Shown: piece after piece, positions 29,264 to 36,608 of the stretch
Numbering within the stretch: position 1 is the stretch's first letter
Layout of the letters: every line of letters begins with the position of its first letter
Origin: Tatumella sp. JGM118
GTDB taxonomy: Bacteria; Pseudomonadota; Gammaproteobacteria; Enterobacterales; Enterobacteriaceae
Direction: 5' to 3'
Assembly: GCF_018257515.1 (NCBI RefSeq)
Contig: NZ_JAERJR010000020.1
Coordinates: 1 to 52,312, forward strand
Length of the DNA: 52,312 nt
Position numbers and translations under genes: made by a program
Notes under the pieces: generated by a model
Seen by the model: the letters and a program-made list of their open reading frames with translations, nothing else
Databases searched by the model: none
What the model was told of the DNA's origin: nothing

Positions 29264-30904
29264 TCAGGCGTTCTTCAGGACTTCACTGACGATATCGACG
29301 GCTTCTTTTTCGATTTGCTCACGGTGTTCTGCTCCCAGGAAGCTCTCACAATAAATCTTGTAAGCATCTTCGGTGCCGGAAGGACGCGCGGCAAACCAGC
29401 CGTTTTTGGTCATGACTTTCAGGCCACCGATCGCCGCGCCATTCCCCGGAGCTTCGGTCAGGCGGGCGGTGATTGGGTCACCGGCCAGAATATCCGCACT
29501 CACCATTTCCGGTGATAATTTCGACAATACCGCTTTCTGAGCCGTGGTGGCCGGGGCCTGAATACGGTTATAACTCGGAGAACCGAATTTATCCGCCAGG
29601 GCATCATAGTGCTGTTGTGGATTCAGTCCGGTAACCGCTGTGATTTCCGCTGCCAGCAGGCACATGATGATCCCGTCTTTATCCGTTGACCACGGCGTAC
29701 CGTCGAAGCGCAGGAAAGAGGCACCGGCACTCTCTTCGCCGCCAAATCCCAGACTGCCCTCAAACAGGCCATCAACAAACCATTTAAAGCCGACCGGAAC
29801 CTCTATCAGCTGACGACCAATATCCTGTACCACCCGGTCGATCATCGCACTGGAGACCAGTGTCTTACCGACGGCCACGTCGGCGGACCACTGCGGACGA
29901 TGGCGGAACAGATAATTGATCGCTACCGCCAGATAATGGTTTGGATTCATCAGCCCGGACGGTGTGACAATACCGTGACGGTCATAATCCGGATCATTGG
30001 CAAACGCCAGGTCAAACTTGTCGCGCAGCGCCAGCAGTCCCGCCATTGCACATTCAGACGAACAATCCATACGAACCACACCGTCTTTATCCAGATGCAT
30101 AAAGCGGAAGGTCTGATCGATGGCGTCATTTACCAGCGTAATATTCAGCTGATAATGTTCCGCGATACGCTGCCAGTAGGCAATACCGGAGCCACCGAGT
30201 GGGTCCACACCCAGCGTGAGGTTCGCTTTTTTAATGGCGTCAAAATCGATAACCCCGGCCAGTCCTTCGACGTAGGGCTGGATCAAATCTTCTTCACGGA
30301 TACGTCCGCTGGCCTTAGCTTCCGCCAGGGTCATACGTTTGACGTCTTTTAAAGCGTCCCGGATTAACTGATTCGCCCGGGCTTCGACGACTTTCGTGAC
30401 ATTGGTATCGGCCGGTCCGCCATTCGGTGGATTATATTTAATCCCTCCGTCTTCCGGCGGGTTGTGTGATGGCGTGATCACAATACCATCGGCCAGCACT
30501 GAGCTATGTTGATTATGCTGCAGGATAGCGTTAGAAATGGCCGGAGTCGGCGTATAACCATTGTCCTGCTGGACAATCACTTCCACCCCGTTGGCGACCA
30601 GAACTTCCAGCACGGAGATCATCGCCGGTTCAGATAACGCATGGGTATCTTTACCCACATAGCAAGGCCCGGTAATCCCGTTTTTGCTGCGTTCTTCTGC
30701 AATTGCCTGGGCAATCGCCAGAATGTGCGTCTCATTGAAACTCTGACGCGCGGAACTGCCACGGTGACCGGAGGTCCCGAATTTCACCGCATGATCATTG
30801 TCAGACAGATCCGGTTTCAACACATAATACTGTGATGTCAGTTGCGCGACATTAATAAGATCGCTCTGTTGAGCAGGTTGTCCTGCCCGTGGGTGACTGG
30901 CCAT
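29264..30904 (-). CDS. pgm: Phosphoglucomutase, alpha-D-glucose specific (Pgm)
   Basis: 546 aa, the E. coli length. Interconverts glucose-1- and glucose-6-phosphate. Active-site phosphoserine loop [11 protein letters not shown], metal-binding loop DPDYDRHG, sugar-binding loop GEESAGASF and phosphate-binding [12 protein letters not shown] are all present. It follows seqA by 29 bp, the same pair as in E. coli. Confidence 0.98.
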   Translation of the reverse strand: MASHPRAGQPAQQSDLINVAQLTSQYYVLKPDLSDNDHAVKFGTSGHRGSSARQSFNETHILAIAQAIAEERSKNGITGPCYVGKDTHALSEPAMISVLEVLVANGVEVIVQQDNGYTPTPAISNAILQHNQHSSVLADGIVITPSHNPPEDGGIKYNPPNGGPADTNVTKVVEARANQLIRDALKDVKRMTLAEAKASGRIREEDLIQPYVEGLAGVIDFDAIKKANLTLGVDPLGGSGIAYWQRIAEHYQLNITLVNDAIDQTFRFMHLDKDGVVRMDCSSECAMAGLLALRDKFDLAFANDPDYDRHGIVTPSGLMNPNHYLAVAINYLFRHRPQWSADVAVGKTLVSSAMIDRVVQDIGRQLIEVPVGFKWFVDGLFEGSLGFGGEESAGASFLRFDGTPWSTDKDGIIMCLLAAEITAVTGLNPQQHYDALADKFGSPSYNRIQAPATTAQKAVLSKLSPEMVSADILAGDPITARLTEAPGNGAAIGGLKVMTKNGWFAARPSGTEDAYKIYCESFLGAEHREQIEKEAVDIVSEVLKNA

Positions 30905-30933
30905 TGCCGTTTCTCCCTAACGCTAAGTTCGGA

Positions 30934-31479
30934 TTAAATAGTCCCGCAAACTTTGTCAGCAAGTTCCTGAGGAAACTTCATCGACTGCATAATGTGTTCG
31001 ATCATGCTGCATTTGCGGCCGGTATTGGTATTGGTGATCACCCAGTAAGGTGTTCCCGGAATATGTTTTGGTTTAGTATGCGTACCGCTCTGTAACAGCG
31101 TCTGCTCATCACCCGCGAAGTAGACGCGTGTACGTCCCTGCATCGTCGTGGTTGCCTGACGGAATTCCTGAGGGTCCAGACGATACAGGGTCGACAGCAC
31201 CATCATAAAGCGGTTAACAGCGCGCTTTTGTTCCGCGTATTCATCGGACAATAACAACTCACGCACGGTACGAACACGATCCTGCGGACGCGATTCAACA
31301 CGCGCACTGGCCAGTAGCGAAGTTTCCTTACTGTCAGCCTTCTCATCGGGGGTATCAGTGATTGCCTGCTCAGAAACCTTAAGCATTCTGCGCAAAATAT
31401 CGGAGGCACTTTCGCCGATATGACGTGTATGGCTGGCAATATAGCGATAAAGCTCATCGTCTACTTCAATCGTTTTCAT
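30934..31479 (-). CDS. seqA: Replication initiation negative regulator SeqA
   Basis: 181 aa, the E. coli length. Binds hemimethylated GATC sites to sequester oriC and limit re-initiation. N-terminal oligomerisation segment MKTIEVDDELYRYIASHTRHIGES and C-terminal DNA-binding domain ending TGRKCSMIEHIMQSM...KVCGTI, nearly identical to E. coli. First gene of seqA-pgm, divergent from ybfF. Confidence 0.98.
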   Translation of the reverse strand: MKTIEVDDELYRYIASHTRHIGESASDILRRMLKVSEQAITDTPDEKADSKETSLLASARVESRPQDRVRTVRELLLSDEYAEQKRAVNRFMMVLSTLYRLDPQEFRQATTTMQGRTRVYFAGDEQTLLQSGTHTKPKHIPGTPYWVITNTNTGRKCSMIEHIMQSMKFPQELADKVCGTI

Positions 31480-31717
31480 CTTTTTCCGTACTGTTATGGC
31501 TAATGTAAAATTCCGAATAATGGCAGTATACCGGAAATAATCTGATATTCTGCCCCGGTAAATTACCAGTTGATTATAAAATTAAACAGAGACAAGCAGG
31601 TAGAACTGAATTACCGTTCAGGTAAAAGTCAGAATATGCCTTAGAATCCCCTGCCGGATTTCCTGAATAGTCACCAATGATACCCTAAGCCAGGGTTGCA
31701 ACCGTAAGAACTTTGCC

Positions 31718-32485
31718 ATGATTTTAAACAGTCGTCTGCAATCTGCACAAATTGATGAAGAATCATCCCCGGTTCTGCTGATCCACGGCCTTTTTGGCAG
31801 TATGGATAACCTGGGCGTGCTGGCCCGTCACCTGCATCCGCACCGCAGTGTCTTACAGGTGGACGTTCGTAACCATGGCCGTTCTCCGCGGGCCGCCGGG
31901 ATGGACTACGCGGCGATGGCACAGGATATGTTGCAGACGCTGGATAGCCACCAGCTGGATAAGGTGGATGTGATAGGTCATTCGATGGGTGGCAAAATAG
32001 CGATGGCGATGACAGCGCTGGCACCGGAGCGGATCAACCGTCTGGTCATTATTGATATCGCGCCCGTCAATTATCAGACCCACCGGCATGATGCCATTTT
32101 TGCCGCACTTCAGGCCGTCAGCGACGCAGGCATCCGCCAACGGGAAGCTGCGGCGCAACTGATGCGCCCGCTTCTGCAGGAGGAGATGGTCGTTAATTTC
32201 CTGCTGAAGTCATTCCGCCAGGGGGAGTGGTTATTCAATGTGCCGGCCCTGTGGGATAATTATACGACCATCTCCGGCTGGGAAGCATGTCCTGCCTGGC
32301 CTGGCCCTGCCCTGTTTATCCGGGGCGCCTTATCCCCGTATCTGGATAATCACTATCGCGAGCCCCTTCTGGCGCAATTTCCTGCGGCGAAAGCCCATAT
32401 AATTGCCGGGGCCGGTCACTGGGTCCATGCAGAAAAACCCGATGCGGTGATAAGCGCGGTGCAACGTTTTCTGCCCGTAGCCTGA
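31718..32485 (+). CDS. ybfF: Alpha/beta-hydrolase esterase YbfF
   Basis: 255 aa (254 in E. coli). Hydrolase fold: oxyanion region LLIHGLFGSMDNLG, nucleophile elbow GHSMGG with Ser89, and catalytic His in AGAGHWVHAEKP near the C-terminus. E. coli YbfF cleaves short acyl and thio esters, including malonyl-CoA; the physiological substrate is unclear. Its position next to seqA is conserved. Single-gene unit on the plus strand. Confidence 0.95.
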   Translation: MILNSRLQSAQIDEESSPVLLIHGLFGSMDNLGVLARHLHPHRSVLQVDVRNHGRSPRAAGMDYAAMAQDMLQTLDSHQLDKVDVIGHSMGGKIAMAMTALAPERINRLVIIDIAPVNYQTHRHDAIFAALQAVSDAGIRQREAAAQLMRPLLQEEMVVNFLLKSFRQGEWLFNVPALWDNYTTISGWEACPAWPGPALFIRGALSPYLDNHYREPLLAQFPAAKAHIIAGAGHWVHAEKPDAVISAVQRFLPVA

Positions 32486-32645
32486 AATCCGCTGACCGGG
32501 CGCGTTTTAACATTGGCGTCTGTCATCTCACTGGAGTATGATTGCGCGCTAAAATTTTATCGTGTGCTTTTAACATGATAACCGTATTCATTCATCACTA
32601 TGCTGCGTGTATCTGATACATCGCAGGTGTTCAGTTTCAAAAATC

Positions 32646-32921
32646 ATGGCAAAAGAAAATACGGATCGTACTACGCTCGATTTATTCGCGAATGAACGCA
32701 GACCCGGTCGCCCCAAAACCAGTCTGCTTTCCCGTGACGAACAGTTACGTATAAATAAACGCAACCAGCTAAAACGGGACAGAGTGCGCGGATTACAGCG
32801 GGTAGAGCTTAAAATGAACAGTGAAGTGGTCGATGCCCTGAATTCACTGGCGGCAGAACAGCAGTTGAGCCGCAGCGAACTCATCGAACAAATCATCCTG
32901 GCGCAACTGAAACAGAATTGA
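32646..32921 (+). CDS. ybfE: LexA-regulated protein YbfE (ribbon-helix-helix)
   Basis: 91 aa from MAKENTDRTTLDLF. YbfE family, a small basic protein with the conserved ERRPGRPKTSLLSRDEQLRINKRNQLKRD and a C-terminal ribbon-helix-helix-like part (RVELKMNSEVVDALNSL, SRSELIEQIIL). Function unknown; in E. coli it belongs to the LexA regulon, but I see no clear LexA box (CTG-N10-CAG) here. A frame open 13 codons upstream lacks family similarity, so the internal ATG was taken. Located ahead of fldA. Confidence 0.92.
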   Translation: MAKENTDRTTLDLFANERRPGRPKTSLLSRDEQLRINKRNQLKRDRVRGLQRVELKMNSEVVDALNSLAAEQQLSRSELIEQIILAQLKQN

Positions 32922-33053
32922 GTCTGTGTTGCGCACTCAGGGATAAATCTGACTCGTTTACAAGTACCGCACATATCTCAGGTCTGCTATTATTCGCGCA
33001 TCTGTACTGAAATTACATTCATCTGATTCGAAGATTCAAGAGGTTAACCCCAC

Positions 33054-33584
33054 ATGGCAATCGTAGGCATCTTTTTTGGCAGCGATACCGGCAACACTGA
33101 AAACATCGCAAAAATGATCCAGAAACAATTGGGTAAAGACGTTGCTGAAGTGCACGACATCGCTAAAAGTACCAAAGAAGATTTGGACGCTTTCGATATT
33201 CTGTTGCTGGGGATCCCGACCTGGTATTACGGTGAAGCACAGTGTGACTGGGATGATTTCTTCCCGACGCTGGAAGAAATTGATTTTAACGGCAAACTGG
33301 TGGCACTGTTCGGCTGCGGCGACCAGGAAGACTATGCGGAATACTTCTGTGATGCATTAGGGACACTGCGCGACATCATCGAACCCAAAGGTGCGGTCAT
33401 CGTCGGGCACTGGCCGACAGAAGGCTACCATTTTGAAGCCTCTAAAGGACTGGCCGATGATAAACACTTCCTGGGCCTGGCCATTGATGAAGACCGCCAG
33501 CCAGAACTGACCAACGAACGTGTCAGCCAGTGGGTCGTCCAGATTTCCGATGAACTGCAGCTGAAAGAAATCCTCAACGCTTAG
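33054..33584 (+). CDS. fldA: Flavodoxin 1 (FldA)
   Basis: 176 aa, the E. coli length. FMN electron carrier that supplies IspG/H, MetH, BioB and activates pyruvate formate-lyase. Phosphate loop GSDTGNTENIAKMI, FMN-stacking Trp in PTWYYGEAQCDWDDF, and the second FMN loop FGCGDQEDYAEYFCDALG. Upstream of fur, as in E. coli. Confidence 0.98.
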   Translation: MAIVGIFFGSDTGNTENIAKMIQKQLGKDVAEVHDIAKSTKEDLDAFDILLLGIPTWYYGEAQCDWDDFFPTLEEIDFNGKLVALFGCGDQEDYAEYFCDALGTLRDIIEPKGAVIVGHWPTEGYHFEASKGLADDKHFLGLAIDEDRQPELTNERVSQWVVQISDELQLKEILNA

Positions 33585-33922
33585 TAGGGTTTTTTGTATC
33601 AGTTGTGATAGTGTTCACTTCAGCATCTGCAGAGCCGGCTAAAATGACCGGCGGGCTCTGAGCTATTTTTCCCGGCATCTGTGCATCAGTTTTTACGTGG
33701 GTGCGATTTCCGGGAATATCTTTTTTGTATCAGATTGTCACTATCCCTGGCAGGCCTGCATTTTGCGGTGATCCGCGATTTTTCCTCAGGGAAAACCGGC
33801 CCGGACCTGTTGTTTCAATTTCGATACTTCGGTTCTATAATGGACCTAAAAAAATAAGGTCATTACCGAACTTCATGGCGCTTTGCCAAAGTCATTTTCA
33901 AAAGTAACAGGACAACAACTGC
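33585..33922. other. fldA-fur intergenic region
   Basis: 338 bp. Just past fldA, CAGAGCC (33630-33636) pairs with GGCTCTG (33654-33660), followed by AGCTATTTTT, a probable weak terminator. The rest should carry the fur promoter. In E. coli a short leader frame (uof) couples fur to RyhB. Here a frame ends at 33907, 15 bp before fur, but it has no confident start within 30 codons except MALCQSHFQK, so I do not annotate it. Confidence 0.5.
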
Positions 33923-34369
33923 ATGACTGACAATAACTCCGCACTGAAAAAGGCTGGTCTGAAGGTCACGCTTCCGAGACTGAAAATTCTGGAAGTTCTT
34001 CAGGAACCTGAATGCCATCATGTCAGTGCGGAAGATTTGTACAAACGCCTGATCGATATGGGCGAAGAAATTGGTCTGGCGACGGTGTATCGCGTACTGA
34101 ACCAGTTTGATGATGCGGGTATCGTCACGCGTCATAACTTCGAAGGCGGTAAGTCAGTCTTTGAATTGACCCAACAGCAGCACCATGACCATCTGATTTG
34201 CCTGGATTGTGGCAAGGTTATTGAGTTCAGCGATGAGTCAATTGAACAGCGTCAGCGTGAAATTGCCAAACGATTTGGCATTAAGCTGACCAACCACAGT
34301 CTTTACCTGTATGGTCATTGCACCACCGGCGATTGCCGCGAAGACGACACGTTACATAACGATAAATAA
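33923..34369 (+). CDS. fur: Ferric uptake regulator (Fur)
   Basis: 148 aa, the E. coli length. Iron-dependent repressor. N-terminal winged helix (TLPRLKILEVLQEPECHHVSA, IGLATVYRVLNQFDDAG) and dimerisation domain with metal ligands in QQQHHDHLICLDCGKVIEF (including the CxxC zinc pair) and HSLYLYGHC. Cotranscription with fldA is possible, but a stem-loop separates them. Confidence 0.98.
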   Translation: MTDNNSALKKAGLKVTLPRLKILEVLQEPECHHVSAEDLYKRLIDMGEEIGLATVYRVLNQFDDAGIVTRHNFEGGKSVFELTQQQHHDHLICLDCGKVIEFSDESIEQRQREIAKRFGIKLTNHSLYLYGHCTTGDCREDDTLHNDK

Positions 34370-34450
34370 GCGTTCTTCTTATTTGTTTCGTACCAGGCCG
34401 CCTCTCAGCGGTCAATGTCTTCTGTCGGTGACAGACCGATCGTCTTCTCA

Positions 34451-34477
34451 AAACCGTGACCCTGTCGCGGTTTTTTA
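34451..34477 (+). terminator. Rho-independent terminator after fur
   Basis: AACCGTGAC-CCT-GTCGCGGTT (nine pairs, one G-T) followed by six T, about 80 bp past the fur stop. Confidence 0.85.
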
Positions 34478-34628
34478 TTACCCCGATGAACCATAGCGCT
34501 TTCTTATGACTAAAACCCTTTGATTTTAAAGGTCTCTGTACCGGTTTTTCAGCCCCGTCCCTGCCCTTTCTCCCCTGCTTTCCTCTGTGGCAATTTTAAT
34601 CTGCCGGATTTTCATGGTAAGGTTACCA

Positions 34629-34651
34629 GTAACATCATGACTATCTGTTAC
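34629..34651. promoter_or_regulatory. Inverted repeat before the dehydrogenase-SemiSWEET operon
   Basis: GTAACA (34629-34634) and TGTTAC (34646-34651), spaced by 11 bp, ten bases ahead of the start codon and close to the Shine-Dalgarno. Another GGTTACC lies just upstream (34621-34627). Operator-like, but no regulator gene lies nearby. Confidence 0.45.
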
Positions 34652-34661
34652 AGATTAAGGA

Positions 34662-36074
34662 ATGCATTTGACTACAAAAAGAACTGAACAATCGGTCTGG
34701 CTGCATCTTGGTGCAGGTGCTTTTCATCGGGCTCATCAGTGCTGGTATCTGAATGAGTTACATGAAAGCGGGGATACCCTCTGGTCTGTTTCTCTGGCCA
34801 ATATTCGTAACAGCAGCACACAGCAGACACTGAAACATCTCGAACAGCAGCAAGGACGTTACACTCTCGAAGTTATTTCTCCTGAAGGCAATATCGCCTA
34901 CAAAACTCTCTCAGTTATTAACAACGTCATCCTCTGGGACCCGCAATTACAGGCATTAGTCAGCGAAGGTTCCCGCCCTGACACCAGAATCATCTCTTTT
35001 ACCGTGACCGAAGGCGGTTATTTCCTGACAGACGACGGCCATCTGGATCTGAATGCAGCACCTATACAAAGTGATCTTGCCGGTACCGCAGACACGGTTA
35101 CCCTGTATGGTGCTCTCTATAAGATCCTGTCTGCACGGCGGGAAAATAATGCAGGTCCGGTCACGCTGCTGAGTTGCGATAACCTTCGCAGTAACGGTGA
35201 AAGTTTCCGTCGCGGTTTAACAGAATTTGTTGCCGCCCGTGAAGATGGCGCATTAGCTGAATGGCTGGAAAAGAACATCAGTACGCCGGACGGAATGGTT
35301 GACCGTATTACTCCCGCGTCAGATGACGGTCTGCTGCAGCGCCTGCGGGCGCAGGGGATCAAGGATGATAATGCGCCGGTCAGTTGTGAGTCATTCACAC
35401 AATGGGTCATGCGCGATGATTTTATTGCCGGTCGTCCGGCGCTGGAGAAGGCAGGCGTGGAGTTCGTGGACGATGTCATCCCTTATGAAGAAGCTAAAAT
35501 CCGCGTTCTTAATGCCAGCCATAGCGGTATCGCCTGGGCAGGAGGGTTACTCGGTAAGGAATATATTGACCAGAGCCTGTTACCTGAAGTCCGTCAGTGG
35601 ATCACTGAGTATGTCAGCCAGGACGTGATTCCGGCCCTGGGTGACTCACCGATCGATTTAAACCGCTACTGTCAGACGGTGCTGCAGCGTTTTGGTAACG
35701 AACGGGTACGTGACACCTGCCAGCGGGTTTCCTCCGACAGCATTGCCAAATTGCATGAATTTATTGTTCCGACCCTGAAAGCACGCTATCAGCAACAGCA
35801 GACGCCGCAGGCAACGCTTCGCCTGGTGGCGCTCTGTTTCCTGTTTATGCAGAAATATGCAAACAATACCCTGCCCTTTGAGTATCAGGATCGGGCGAAT
35901 GACAGCGTCGATTTCCGGGCAGTTTTTGCCAGCGATGATCCGGTGGCCGCCTTCGCCGGTCAGCAAAAGTTATTAGGGTCTCTGGCCGGAGAGCCACAAT
36001 TCATCGCGGATCTGACCCGAACGATTGACGATATGCAGCAACAGTTGACGATAATGGGGGACGACAAGCAATGA
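34662..36074 (+). CDS. dalD: Mannitol dehydrogenase-family oxidoreductase (D-arabinitol 4-dehydrogenase-like)
   Basis: 470 aa. Polyol-specific long-chain dehydrogenase, NAD dependent, cytosolic. The sequence resembles D-arabinitol 4-dehydrogenase (DalD) of Klebsiella throughout: WLHLGAGAFHRAHQCWYLNEL, YTLEVISPEGN, SFTVTEGGYFL, DGMVDRITPA. The family's catalytic K-x4-N-x2-H triad is Lys279, Asn284 and His287 (KIRVLNASH). The substrate could be D-arabinitol or another polyol or uronate-derived sugar acid. The ATG directly abuts AAGGA; the TTG two codons later has ideal spacing and may be the true start. Overlaps the SemiSWEET gene by 4 bp. No xylulokinase or DalT-type permease is present. Confidence 0.82.
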   Translation: MHLTTKRTEQSVWLHLGAGAFHRAHQCWYLNELHESGDTLWSVSLANIRNSSTQQTLKHLEQQQGRYTLEVISPEGNIAYKTLSVINNVILWDPQLQALVSEGSRPDTRIISFTVTEGGYFLTDDGHLDLNAAPIQSDLAGTADTVTLYGALYKILSARRENNAGPVTLLSCDNLRSNGESFRRGLTEFVAAREDGALAEWLEKNISTPDGMVDRITPASDDGLLQRLRAQGIKDDNAPVSCESFTQWVMRDDFIAGRPALEKAGVEFVDDVIPYEEAKIRVLNASHSGIAWAGGLLGKEYIDQSLLPEVRQWITEYVSQDVIPALGDSPIDLNRYCQTVLQRFGNERVRDTCQRVSSDSIAKLHEFIVPTLKARYQQQQTPQATLRLVALCFLFMQKYANNTLPFEYQDRANDSVDFRAVFASDDPVAAFAGQQKLLGSLAGEPQFIADLTRTIDDMQQQLTIMGDDKQ

Positions 36075-36562
36075 AAAGTGTCTATATCGTTGTGGTTACC
36101 GCCATGCTGGCGTTGCTTGCGACCTATTTTCTCTCCCCCTGGCCCGTGGCCCTGGGTACCGTCGCGGCCTGGGTGACGACCGGTTCGTTTTTTCTGCAGG
36201 TACTGCATATTATCCGTAACCGGGATACCAAAGCCCTGTCGCTGGGTATGTGGTCTGCACTGTTTTTCGGCGTATCCTGCTGGACCTGGTACGGGTTCCG
36301 CGTCGGTGATGTGCCGGTAATGACAGCCAACGGTTTAACCGCATTACTGGCCTTCTCGGTCATTGTTCTTAAGCTCTATCACGAACGTCCGGCTAAAAAT
36401 CAGTTACGCCGTAAGTTACGCGCCATGCCGGGTGTGATCCTTCGTCCGCGGATCCGCAGGCTGCGGCCTTATACCCCGGGGGAAGCCGCGCTGCCGGAAC
36501 AGGATCCTGTTTCTCTCCGGGAGCCGGCATCGCTGAGCCCTCTCAGTAAACTGAAAAAATAA
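36071..36562 (+). CDS. SemiSWEET-type sugar transporter (PQ-loop family)
   Basis: 163 aa. Three-helix bundle typical of SemiSWEET: helix 1 about 27-48 (GTVAAWVTTGSFFLQVLHIIR), helix 2 about 57-76 (LGMWSALFFGVSCWTWYGF), helix 3 about 81-104 with the conserved Asn87 that lines the sugar site. The usual PQ pair is LQ here (Leu42-Gln43). An extra hydrophobic segment at 3-22 precedes the bundle and a basic/Pro-rich cytosolic tail of about 55 residues follows. Such proteins work as dimers and let sugars pass down a gradient. ATGA overlap with the dehydrogenase gene implies a shared role. Confidence 0.82.
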   Translation: MKSVYIVVVTAMLALLATYFLSPWPVALGTVAAWVTTGSFFLQVLHIIRNRDTKALSLGMWSALFFGVSCWTWYGFRVGDVPVMTANGLTALLAFSVIVLKLYHERPAKNQLRRKLRAMPGVILRPRIRRLRPYTPGEAALPEQDPVSLREPASLSPLSKLKK

Positions 36563-36608
36563 TCCGCAAACCGTCGCCACTTTCGCAGCAATGCGGGGGT
36601 GGCGGTCA

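Noticed and set aside
32580-32645. LexA box ahead of ybfE
   Set aside because: A near-palindrome CTGCGTGTATC...GATACATCGCAG is present, but the spacing does not fit the CTG-N10-CAG pattern.
33701-33907. Possible uof-like leader peptide before fur
   Set aside because: The frame ends 15 bp before fur as uof would, but no start codon gives a length near 28 codons, and I could not confirm similarity.
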